Assembly: GCF_014641855.1 (NCBI RefSeq)
Contig: NZ_BMII01000024.1
Span: 1 to 64,000, forward strand
Direction of reading: 5' to 3'
From: Shewanella inventionis
GTDB lineage: Bacteria > Pseudomonadota > Gammaproteobacteria > Enterobacterales > Shewanellaceae
DNA length: 64,000 nucleotides
Shown: one piece after another, positions 35,235-43,848 of the stretch
Position numbering within the stretch: position 1 is the first letter of the stretch
How the letters are laid out: each line of letters opens with the position of its first letter
Program-made: the position numbers and the translations under genes
Notes under the pieces: model-generated
Seen by the model: the letters and a program-made list of their open reading frames with translations, nothing else
The model's database searches: none
What the model was told of the DNA's origin: nothing

Positions 35235-35984
35235 ATGAATTTAAATATTAAGAATTGGGATTCAAAAACAAAGGTTAAAGCGATTGCTTTACTAATTTTT
35301 GTAATAGCATCAGGTGCATATTTAATGCCCGAAAGTGAAGTGGAAGCGGAATCTGTTTCATTTGGTGAGCCTATGGAAAGGTCTTTTGAAGCCCAGCCTT
35401 CAGGATTTGATTCAATTCCTAATACGGCTGCACAGTCACAAGGAGTGAATCAAAACGCTAGCTCTCCCGCTTCAACGCCAAGACCCGAACCCGTTTCTGT
35501 GCCTAAGTTTAATTTCATTGTCGAGTTGGCAAAAGTAATTGATAACGTACAAAACAAGCCTGAAGCAATGCTGGACTATAAGTATGCTTTATCGGAACAA
35601 ATGCTAGAAAAGAGGGCGAAATTGCAAGAGCTTGTAGCTCGAGAAACCACCGCGAAATTGAAAGAAATGACTAGTAAAAAAGAAATGAATGACTTAACAC
35701 CTGGGATGTCAGTAGCCTCGAGCCTGCCTACGAGTGACATCAATGAATCCACTGTAAATAAAGCATTGTTTGAATATAACTATCAACCGTCAGATTTTTC
35801 GCTCACGAATGTACGTTCTACTATTGATGGCTTGGAAGCAATTATTGAATACCGTGGCGAATTCTACACAGCCAGAAAAGGTCGTGATTTATTAACAATG
35901 GTAAAAGTGTTAAACATCACCAGCGATAGAGTTGAGCTTTCTACTCCCAACATTAAGTCATTTAACGTTGTGTTGAAGTTATAA
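35235..35984 (+). CDS. PilP-like pilus assembly protein
   Basis: The ATG at 35235 stands seven bases after AGGAG; an earlier GTG is too close to it. The 249-aa protein has a single N-terminal membrane span (about residues 13-30), a Pro/Ser-rich linker, and a C-terminal beta-like domain. Position and topology match PilP, the inner-membrane partner of PilO. Confidence 0.7.
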   Translation: MNLNIKNWDSKTKVKAIALLIFVIASGAYLMPESEVEAESVSFGEPMERSFEAQPSGFDSIPNTAAQSQGVNQNASSPASTPRPEPVSVPKFNFIVELAKVIDNVQNKPEAMLDYKYALSEQMLEKRAKLQELVARETTAKLKEMTSKKEMNDLTPGMSVASSLPTSDINESTVNKALFEYNYQPSDFSLTNVRSTIDGLEAIIEYRGEFYTARKGRDLLTMVKVLNITSDRVELSTPNIKSFNVVLKL

Positions 35985-35994
35985 GGTGGAATAT

Positions 35995-37500
35995 ATGGAA
36001 ATTGCTCATGTAGAAGAAGCATTGGATTTTGATAACCTCAGTGTCATTCCTAAATATATAGAAACCTGTGAGTATCAATCAAACAATGGCAAAGCGATAG
36101 CAATATGTAGTGACGGCACGCTTTTAGTTGAAGATGGTGCTCAAGACGATAAATTGCTGATTCAACGTTTTATTAAAATTGGCGAACGCGAAGGCTTTTC
36201 CAATATTTCAGTGAGAGTGGCTGATCGTGCTGAATTGCTGGTCCTACTGGGTCGAACCCAGAGAGAATCCGATACTCAAATGGACGAAGAGAAAGACAAT
36301 GATGCCAAGGCTACGCTTGAACGCATTCTTGCTAAAGCAATCAAGATAAGAGCGAGTGATGTTCATATAAGAAAAGCTGGGGCCGACTCATGCGTATATT
36401 ATCGAGTCGATGGGATGTTGACTAAAAATGAACCATATTCTGAAGCACTGTTAAGCCTCGCCATATCAAGGCTTATTAACAGGGACATTGGCAACATCAA
36501 AGAAATGAGTGACGATAACAGCATCGAAAATGGTACTGTTAATGATTACGTCATTAAAGTTGATGGTGAGCCAACGAAAAAAGAGCTCCGCTTATCAAAA
36601 ATACCAACGACTCTCGGCAGTAAGACAGTTATACGTATTAACGATTCCAATGTTAAATCAAAAAAGCTAGAAGATTTTAAATATGATGAAGATACTTTAA
36701 ATTTTTTAAAGGCAGAAGTATCACAATCGTATGGTTCAACCATTGTCACCGGCCCCACCGGTTCAGGTAAAACAAACTTGTTAGCGGCAATGACTTCAGC
36801 GATAGACCCCTCCAAAGAGCGAAGGACAATTGAAGATCCTGTGGAAATTAAGATCCCAGGAGTTGACCAATCAACAGTAATCGAAGGTTCAAAAAATGCC
36901 ACCTTCGAAAAACTTTTAAAAGCAATGCTTCGTCAAGACCCCGACACATTGACTCTTGGTGAAATGCGTGATGCAGAAGCTGCGAGGCAATTGTTAGGTT
37001 TTGCCAGAACAGGCCATTACACTTTAAGCACCCTTCATGTTAACTGCGCGGCATTAACACCAGAGCGTTTAAACGACATGGGAGTGGATTTTTCAGAGAT
37101 GAAATCCACACTTTCATCGTGCATTGCTGTGAGACTTGTACCCCTTCTGTGCCCAGACTGCAAACTTGGCGTTGATGAGGCCAACCTGAGCAAAGAAAAC
37201 CGTGCGAAAATCCTCCGCATTACATCGGACCTTTCTAAGATACGCTTAATAAATCCATTGGGATGCCAAAAGTGCTCTGGACTGGGCGTATATGGTCGTC
37301 AGTCAGTGATTGAATACATCAAGATCGAAGAATCAGATTTTGAGTGGATTGAGCGTCGCAATATATATGCATGGATGAGGCATCTAAAAGAGACGAGGAA
37401 TTGGCGAAGCATGGGTGATAGAGCAAGGGATATAGCTCTTCAGGGCATTATTGACCCGTTACATGCTGAAGGATTTGTTACCGGAATCTTCGATATCTAA
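35995..37500 (+). CDS. PilQ (GspE/PilB-type) pilus ATPase
   Basis: This cytoplasmic ATPase powers pilus extension. The 501-aa protein (ATG 35995 after AAGGTGG) has Walker A GPTGSGKTN at about residues 253-261, Walker B-like TLTLGEMRDAEAA near 320, a His-box TGHYTLSTLHVN near 340, and the four-Cys zinc module CPDC near 384 and CQKC near 422 that is typical of GspE. Full length. Confidence 0.88.
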   Translation: MEIAHVEEALDFDNLSVIPKYIETCEYQSNNGKAIAICSDGTLLVEDGAQDDKLLIQRFIKIGEREGFSNISVRVADRAELLVLLGRTQRESDTQMDEEKDNDAKATLERILAKAIKIRASDVHIRKAGADSCVYYRVDGMLTKNEPYSEALLSLAISRLINRDIGNIKEMSDDNSIENGTVNDYVIKVDGEPTKKELRLSKIPTTLGSKTVIRINDSNVKSKKLEDFKYDEDTLNFLKAEVSQSYGSTIVTGPTGSGKTNLLAAMTSAIDPSKERRTIEDPVEIKIPGVDQSTVIEGSKNATFEKLLKAMLRQDPDTLTLGEMRDAEAARQLLGFARTGHYTLSTLHVNCAALTPERLNDMGVDFSEMKSTLSSCIAVRLVPLLCPDCKLGVDEANLSKENRAKILRITSDLSKIRLINPLGCQKCSGLGVYGRQSVIEYIKIEESDFEWIERRNIYAWMRHLKETRNWRSMGDRARDIALQGIIDPLHAEGFVTGIFDI

Positions 37501-37525
37501 TCCTGGGAATTTAAGAGGTAACAAC

Positions 37526-38626
37526 ATGGGTTCTCCAATCGGTAAATTAAGCGTAAACAACTTAAATAATTATTTAAGAAGGTTTACACATAAATTAAAT
37601 GTAGTTCTAAATTTTAATCAAGAAAAGCAAATAGAATATTTATTGGAATTAAGCACATGGATGTCTGACGGAGTGAAGCCAATTGATGCATTGCGAGGAA
37701 TGAATCAAATTTTTCTGCTGTCTGGGAAAGCTGCATCTATTCAGAACAAGGCAACCGAGTCGATGATTGATGCTTTGAGCTCGGGAAAGCCAATGTATGT
37801 CGGAATGCAAAGTTATTTTACAAAGTATTTGGTAACTATATTTCGTTCAGCTGAAGAAACCGGGACGATGGGGGAAGCTTTATCCCTTTTATCTGAGGAT
37901 GATAAGCAAATAAAAGAATTGAAAACAATATATTTTAAACCAGTAATTCCTGCTTTTTTTTATGTTCTGCTAATGCTGGCAAGTTCCATTAATATTACAA
38001 CAGATGTATTACCATCACTTGCTCGAGGTAAACCATTCGATGAATGGCCATTACCAGCCCAAAATTACACAAACCTTATAAATTCAGTTATTGATTACTG
38101 GCCTTTTATTCTAACAGCAATAATCGCTGGTTTGCTTCTGCTGACTAGAATGTTAGCAAACAACACGTCTTCACTCCGTATGGATTTGGACACCATGCCC
38201 ATACTAAATGCATATCGAACATTTGTTGCAAACCAATATTTAAAAATGTTGTCGGTTTTAATGCTGGCAAACATCAAACCCATGGACGCACTTAAGCTAA
38301 TGGAAGCAAATGGAACCCCTTATGTTGCCTGGCATGCAAAGGAGGCTCAAAAGAAATTGGATATGGGCGAAATGGAGATTGGCAAGGCAATTGACACCGG
38401 GTTAATCGCTGATGAAGTTTTGATTAAAATGCAATATCTAACAAGTGTCAGCTCGCACGAAGGTAAGGTTAAAGGCTTAAGGGTTACAGCTAGTAGGTCC
38501 ATAGGTTTAGCAATGAAATCCTTGAAGAGAGCCGGTTTAATCACATCACTTGGTTTGTTCTTAATTTTGCTATATCTACTGATGAATGCTGCTATGGCAA
38601 TCATCACGCTCTCAGTAGCTAAATAA
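37526..38626 (+). CDS. PilR (GspF/PilC-type) inner-membrane platform protein
   Basis: ATG 37526 has a GAGG site and is preferred to an in-frame start inside pilQ. The 366-aa protein has GspF-type helical domains and three membrane segments (near residues 150-170, 205-225 and 340-360). The FRSAEETGTMGEAL motif is characteristic. It directly follows pilQ as in R64. Confidence 0.85.
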   Translation: MGSPIGKLSVNNLNNYLRRFTHKLNVVLNFNQEKQIEYLLELSTWMSDGVKPIDALRGMNQIFLLSGKAASIQNKATESMIDALSSGKPMYVGMQSYFTKYLVTIFRSAEETGTMGEALSLLSEDDKQIKELKTIYFKPVIPAFFYVLLMLASSINITTDVLPSLARGKPFDEWPLPAQNYTNLINSVIDYWPFILTAIIAGLLLLTRMLANNTSSLRMDLDTMPILNAYRTFVANQYLKMLSVLMLANIKPMDALKLMEANGTPYVAWHAKEAQKKLDMGEMEIGKAIDTGLIADEVLIKMQYLTSVSSHEGKVKGLRVTASRSIGLAMKSLKRAGLITSLGLFLILLYLLMNAAMAIITLSVAK

Positions 38627-38652
38627 TGCTTTACAAGTAGAAAACTTTAAAT

Positions 38653-38668
38653 ATACTTATTGTGTACT
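38653..38668 (+). promoter_or_regulatory. RTACT-N6-RTACT element before pilS
   Basis: ATACTTATTGTGTACT lies 20 bp before the pilS ATG at 38689. It allows the major pilin to be made from its own promoter. Confidence 0.6.
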
Positions 38669-38688
38669 TAATAAAGGAGGTTGGAAGA

Positions 38689-39147
38689 ATGTTCAAAAGC
38701 AAGTTAGGAAAAAAACAATCAGGTTTCACCATCATGGAACTGATTGTAGCGCTAGGAATAATGGGTATTTTGATGGCGATTGCCGCAGAATCATTTAACG
38801 ATACATCCATGGCAGAAACTCACCGCGTACAAAATGATATAGACCGAATTGCTGCACAAACGGTTAAGTATGCTGCAGGTGGGGTGTTTACTGGCGTGTC
38901 GATTACACTACTTTGTACTGACCAATACCTTGATGCAGACATCTGTGGCAGTGGTAATGGTACTGGTGCAAACCCATGGGCAGGTAACTATTCGGTAGCC
39001 GCAAGTGGAACAAACCGATTTATAGTCACTGTAACTGCTGTACCAACTAACGTAGGTCCACAGGTTGCAAAATACTATTCTAAAACTGCCCGTTCGTCAC
39101 AGTATACATCGGGTTCTAAACAACTCGCGTTGGTATTCGGTACCTAA
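38689..39147 (+). CDS. PilS major type IVb pilin precursor
   Basis: This is the 152-aa prepilin. A short basic leader ends in QSG, followed by FTIMELIVALGIMGILMAI with Glu at mature position 5. The mature part has two Cys about 10 residues apart near residue 80. An AAAGGAGG ribosome-binding site, the strongest in the window, sits nine bases upstream, which suits a highly expressed pilin. Confidence 0.88.
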   Translation: MFKSKLGKKQSGFTIMELIVALGIMGILMAIAAESFNDTSMAETHRVQNDIDRIAAQTVKYAAGGVFTGVSITLLCTDQYLDADICGSGNGTGANPWAGNYSVAASGTNRFIVTVTAVPTNVGPQVAKYYSKTARSSQYTSGSKQLALVFGT

Positions 39148-39151
39148 TAGT

Positions 39152-39664
39152 ATGAAGGTCCAATCATCCCATAAAACTCAGAGCGGATTCACACTACTGC
39201 ATGTAGTGTTTATTCTGAGTTTTATGGGTTTTGTGCTTTCAATGAGTGCAAAGTTGACTAATGATTCACATTTGGATAACCAAACTTATATAAGCCAGTT
39301 CGCTCTGAGTGAGCTAAAAGCAGCATATAGCGATTACTACGCAGGGCAATGTGGTTCTTTCATCAACGCCCCATCCATTGCAACTTTGAAATCAATGGGC
39401 TACCTGCCTACAAGTTTTAACGAAAACATCCCAAATGCCGGTGGCATAACTCTCGGGGCAAGCAAAAATATTGATAATACCCAAATTCTTACAATAAGCC
39501 TTACCTACAACACTCCAGCGATAGCTAAATACGTCTGGAATGCCATGAAAGGTGAAGGCTTGATTCTCTCAGATAAAAAAACTTACCAACTATCATTTTT
39601 TCCTTACTCTCTTGGGGATCGCGGCGCTAGTTATACCTGGTTTTCTGACGCTAATTGCCAATAA
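39152..39664 (+). CDS. Pilin-like protein lacking Glu5, 170 aa
   Basis: ATG 39152 lies 4 bp after pilS. The N-terminus has a prepilin-like QSG-FTLLHVVFILSFMGF segment, but the position of Glu5 is His. It has two Cys, one near residue 66 and one at the C-terminus. This suggests a minor pilin or initiation/tip subunit rather than a major subunit. It could also be a pilin no longer processed. Confidence 0.65.
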   Translation: MKVQSSHKTQSGFTLLHVVFILSFMGFVLSMSAKLTNDSHLDNQTYISQFALSELKAAYSDYYAGQCGSFINAPSIATLKSMGYLPTSFNENIPNAGGITLGASKNIDNTQILTISLTYNTPAIAKYVWNAMKGEGLILSDKKTYQLSFFPYSLGDRGASYTWFSDANCQ

Positions 39665-39741
39665 CATCCAACAACAGCAAAAAAATCAAATAACAGTAGC
39701 CTTGACAGAATCCGGCATCTTGATGTTTTTAGATTAATGAT

Positions 39742-39757
39742 TTACCTTATATATACA
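39742..39757 (+). promoter_or_regulatory. RTACT-N6-RTACT-like element before the long adhesin
   Basis: TTACCTTATATATACA is a looser copy of the 16-bp element. It overlaps the first possible ATG of the adhesin gene, which argues that translation starts downstream at 39784. Confidence 0.45.
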
Positions 39758-39783
39758 TGAAAAGTATTATGGTGAATTTATCT

Positions 39784-42700
39784 ATGGCTGCTAACTTTAA
39801 GACAACGCTATTTATGCTTGCATTTATGTCATGCGCAAGTTTTGCTCAAGACTCACAAGATATTGCTAACCAAGAAGCTGCCATTGCCGCTCAGAGTTTA
39901 AAGCAATATAAGGATGCAGCCATTGCCGTTTATCAAGATACTGGAGTATGGCCGTCGAGTGTGACTAACCTCAATACTAAGATGCCAATTGTTCCAAAGT
40001 TCAATGGTAAATATAAATCACCATCGATTATACAGAACTCTAATGGTTCTATTTCTATCGTTGTTCAAGCTGGTAGCGCTGCTGAAGCGAAGCGACTTGC
40101 CGACCAAAGTGGTGAGGTTTATACCCTAAACGGGTCAACCGTAAGCATGTTAGTTACGCCACCAACAGGCAGTAACCTAAGAAGTGTTTATAAAACTCAA
40201 ATAGATTCTACAAATAAAACTACGTTCTCGGTTACTGATGATATTTCAATTAATGGTAACGATGTAATAAATGCCGGAAATGTAAGCGTTAATAACCTGA
40301 AATTAAAATGCTTGGAATTAGGCTCGAGTAAAGTATGCGAAAACTCAACAGGCGTTTTGGATGTAACAACTGATCTAGCAAAGTTGACGTCAAATGGGCA
40401 AGTTGATCAATCCATTGCCTCAGATGTCGTATCAATCCTCAACAAGCTTAAAGCAAACGAAATAGACCTTGCTGAACTTGTTTCCGCAAACACAGTCGCA
40501 ACTGACTTGATCGTAACAGCAGCTAATCTCGACAAAGCTCAAATAGATACTATGGATGCAATCGTCGCATCAATGAAAGCAGTTTTAGTAAATGAGCTGT
40601 CTGTAACAGGCTCGACAACCTTAGCAGATATTGTGGCCACAAGCGGCACACTAACGTCAATAACGGGCTCTGATATCAATGTCTCCGGCTTGGCAGTAAT
40701 GAACACATTACAAGGTAACGGTTTACTTGCTGGAAATGCTTTTGTTGATGCTGCTAACGTTCAAAATTTAATAACCAACATTGGCTCTCTTGAAAACCTT
40801 AAAACCAATCTTATTCAAACAAATTCTATCCTAGCTGACCATGGGTCATTAACGGACATAAAATCAGTTTCAGCAAACTTCAATGAAATCATAATAAAAG
40901 ATGGTGACTCAGGCACATTAAATACTCAAACATTCAAAGGGAAAATTGTTGAGTTAGGTGCGGCAGTTATTAAAGCTACTTTAGCCGTAGACCAACTTAA
41001 TGTGGACAAAGTTGTCTCGGATGAAGCAAATATAAAGTCGTTACAATCTGACTCGGCAACAATTACCACCGTAAAAACTACGAATGCCACAGTAACAGGA
41101 AAAACAGAAACAGGCAGTATTGAAGTATCAAGTGATGCCCTTTTTAATGGCGATGTGACTGTTGATAACAAAGTGACAACCACGGATTTATCGATTAGCA
41201 ATAACTTTACAGTGGCTAACCTACTCACAACGATGCGCCTGGTAGTGAATAATGATGCAATAATTGCCGGATTGTTAACGACCAAAGATTTAGCTGTTAA
41301 TCAAACAGCAACAATCGGTAAAACTATGACTGTTTCAGCAAATTCAACTGCTTACAATATGAATGTGAACAATGCAATTACCGCGAAAACAGTTAATGTA
41401 AGTGGTAATGCTTTGGCTACAGGGCAAGTAACAGCTGGAAGTGTCACAAGCAAATCAGCAAATGTGAGTGGGATTGTCAATGCTGGCGAAGTGAGATCAG
41501 ATTCAATTACATCTACTACAATGAATTCTTCAAACTGGACATCAGACCGGTTGACGTCTGGCTCTCTGATCTCCCAATATAACGCAGCACTAGCAAAGGC
41601 CGTGATCCAAAACATGACGGCACAAACATCAAGCCTCGGTTCTTCAACTGGTGCTAGTTTGACCTTAAGTAAAGATTTAACAGCAAAAAATGGGTCTTTT
41701 GAGACATTAAATGTAACCGCAGAAGCATTGATGGGTTCATTTACCGCAGAATCAGGTAAGTTCAACACTAACCTCAACGTGTCTGGGAAAGTAACATCAA
41801 AAAATCTCGACGCAACCAACATCAGTGCAGTTTCATCAAATATTACCACTTTAAATACAGCTGGTTTTACCGTTTCAGGTCTAGTGAAGGGTGGCACTGT
41901 AAAAACCAGCTCAGGAAATAGCCTAGCTAGCGTTAACAATATCTACATAAACCACGAAGGCAGGATTATTAGTATTGAGCAATTCAAGTCAGAATGTATC
42001 AACAATTGGGTTTATGCTTGTGCAGGGACGTTACCGAGATTAACAGATACTAATTGTGTAGGCTGCACTCAAACAAGTTATTCTTCTGGCTCATTTACTG
42101 CTACTGCTTCCGCAAAAATACAAGATTGCCCTGCTGGTTGTACCTATACATGGACCACTTCAAGCGGAGTAGGGAAGTCGTCTTGTTCAAATGGTAGCGT
42201 TAGTGCGGGTCAAACCAAATCAGTTTCTTGTGCCGTGGTAAGTTCGCCGGATGTTGTTATCGGAAAAACACTTACTTCATCTGTGAAATTAGAGGTTGCA
42301 CATTCAGGAAAGGGAAGTATCAATACTGGTAACCAATACCCAATAAGCTGGACGTTTGAGGGTGAAACGCCTTCGATCAATACTCCAGCATGTCCACGCT
42401 GTACCACAAGTCAGATAGGGTATGGCATATTCAACGCGTCTTACTCAGCTACAATTGCGAATTGTTCTGCAGGTTGTAACTATCAGTGGGTATTTGGTAA
42501 CGGTGTTGCGGCAGATGTGTGTGCTAGTGGTTCCGTCAATGCTGGCCAATCAAAAGCTGTGTCATGTAATATTATTTCAAACCCTGCAGTTTCTCCTGGC
42601 CAAACATTAAATAGCACACTGCAGTTGATTGTAATGAATAGCAAGAACGCATCCTTTACATCATCGCATTCGCAACCGGTAAGGTGGGAGTATGTTAAAT

Positions 42701-43824
42701 CTACACCAACACCAACGATTTCCGTCGCTTCATGTAAATTCAGTAACAATGGAGATTGCTCGCTCCCGGGTTCAGGTTCTTTCGGGTACTTGGATGTCAT
42801 AGTTACTTATAGTATTGGTAACTGTGATCCATCATGTTCTTTAGTCACTACATTGGGTTCAGGACTTACAGCTACCGATTGCTCTCCATCTACAGTGTTT
42901 GGCAATACGACAGCGACGTGCCGATTTAGGAATTCAAGCGCACTTGCACAAGGCGAGACTTTAAACACAAGTATTACCAAAGCCAAAGTAACTAATAATG
43001 ATGATTCAACTAAAACAGCAGAAATCACATCGATACCATTAAGCCTTCAAAATGGTACGGCTCCAGTTTCAGCGCCATCAGTTTCCCTAAGTTGCTCAGG
43101 GTGTAGTGACCAAACAGAAGGCAAAAGCAGTTTCAGTGCCGTGGCTAACTCCACTATCACAACCTGTGCGGGTGGTTGTACATACTCATGGGTTTTAGGT
43201 AGTGGATTAACAAAAACGGCTTGTACCAATGGTTCGGTTAATTCAAACGGCACATCATATCCATCATGCACATTTAAGAATACTTCAGCATTAGCTAGTG
43301 GCGCTAAGTTGAATAGCAGTGTGTCTTTGACCGCAACCAACATAGGTGACACAAGTAAGAAAACAACCAAAACCATTAGCGTTATTTGGGAAAATGTAAA
43401 GGCCGTAGCTGCTCAGTTTATGAACTCGTTTATTATATCAGATTCAAATGTGATAGCGGAACAAGTTGGCTCATTCAAGATATCTGCTGACGGCACTTAT
43501 CAAGCTTGTGATGATTCGTGCCGTAGCGGCAACTGGATTTGGGATGCGTCAGCAAGTGAATACGAATATTTGATGTCTCCTTATTACGACGATTATATGG
43601 TTGGAGCGACTAGAGGTGGCCATGGGTCCATCCAGATCACAGGAACGACTAATACTTGGGGAACAAGCGATATATTGTTCAGGGTAGCGACTAAAGCTAG
43701 TACAAATTATGGCTCGATTGTAAGAGGCGCTGCGACAGTTGATGTTTCCTTTAGGAAAAAGGGCACAACTACAATTTTAAAAACGGTGACGATTCAGATA
43801 CATGTTAGCTCTGAGAATACCTAA
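39784..43824 (+). CDS. Very large stalk/adhesin protein (PilV position), about 1346 aa
   Basis: With the start at 39784 (GGTGA eight bases upstream) the protein has a Sec signal peptide ending SFAQD. It then has a short globular head, a long Asn/Thr/Ser/Ala-rich repetitive stalk (about residues 140-720) that looks beta-helical or coiled, a Cys-containing junction (SECINNWVYACAG), four tandem Cys-rich domains of about 105-115 residues (about 750-1205) with the motif C-x-(G/A)-G-C-x-Y, and a final domain of about 135 residues. It sits where IncI plasmids carry the PilV tip adhesin. Confidence 0.75.
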   Translation: MAANFKTTLFMLAFMSCASFAQDSQDIANQEAAIAAQSLKQYKDAAIAVYQDTGVWPSSVTNLNTKMPIVPKFNGKYKSPSIIQNSNGSISIVVQAGSAAEAKRLADQSGEVYTLNGSTVSMLVTPPTGSNLRSVYKTQIDSTNKTTFSVTDDISINGNDVINAGNVSVNNLKLKCLELGSSKVCENSTGVLDVTTDLAKLTSNGQVDQSIASDVVSILNKLKANEIDLAELVSANTVATDLIVTAANLDKAQIDTMDAIVASMKAVLVNELSVTGSTTLADIVATSGTLTSITGSDINVSGLAVMNTLQGNGLLAGNAFVDAANVQNLITNIGSLENLKTNLIQTNSILADHGSLTDIKSVSANFNEIIIKDGDSGTLNTQTFKGKIVELGAAVIKATLAVDQLNVDKVVSDEANIKSLQSDSATITTVKTTNATVTGKTETGSIEVSSDALFNGDVTVDNKVTTTDLSISNNFTVANLLTTMRLVVNNDAIIAGLLTTKDLAVNQTATIGKTMTVSANSTAYNMNVNNAITAKTVNVSGNALATGQVTAGSVTSKSANVSGIVNAGEVRSDSITSTTMNSSNWTSDRLTSGSLISQYNAALAKAVIQNMTAQTSSLGSSTGASLTLSKDLTAKNGSFETLNVTAEALMGSFTAESGKFNTNLNVSGKVTSKNLDATNISAVSSNITTLNTAGFTVSGLVKGGTVKTSSGNSLASVNNIYINHEGRIISIEQFKSECINNWVYACAGTLPRLTDTNCVGCTQTSYSSGSFTATASAKIQDCPAGCTYTWTTSSGVGKSSCSNGSVSAGQTKSVSCAVVSSPDVVIGKTLTSSVKLEVAHSGKGSINTGNQYPISWTFEGETPSINTPACPRCTTSQIGYGIFNASYSATIANCSAGCNYQWVFGNGVAADVCASGSVNAGQSKAVSCNIISNPAVSPGQTLNSTLQLIVMNSKNASFTSSHSQPVRWEYVKSTPTPTISVASCKFSNNGDCSLPGSGSFGYLDVIVTYSIGNCDPSCSLVTTLGSGLTATDCSPSTVFGNTTATCRFRNSSALAQGETLNTSITKAKVTNNDDSTKTAEITSIPLSLQNGTAPVSAPSVSLSCSGCSDQTEGKSSFSAVANSTITTCAGGCTYSWVLGSGLTKTACTNGSVNSNGTSYPSCTFKNTSALASGAKLNSSVSLTATNIGDTSKKTTKTISVIWENVKAVAAQFMNSFIISDSNVIAEQVGSFKISADGTYQACDDSCRSGNWIWDASASEYEYLMSPYYDDYMVGATRGGHGSIQITGTTNTWGTSDILFRVATKASTNYGSIVRGAATVDVSFRKKGTTTILKTVTIQIHVSSENT

Positions 43825-43848
43825 CAAACAACAAGGCAGGAAAAGTCT

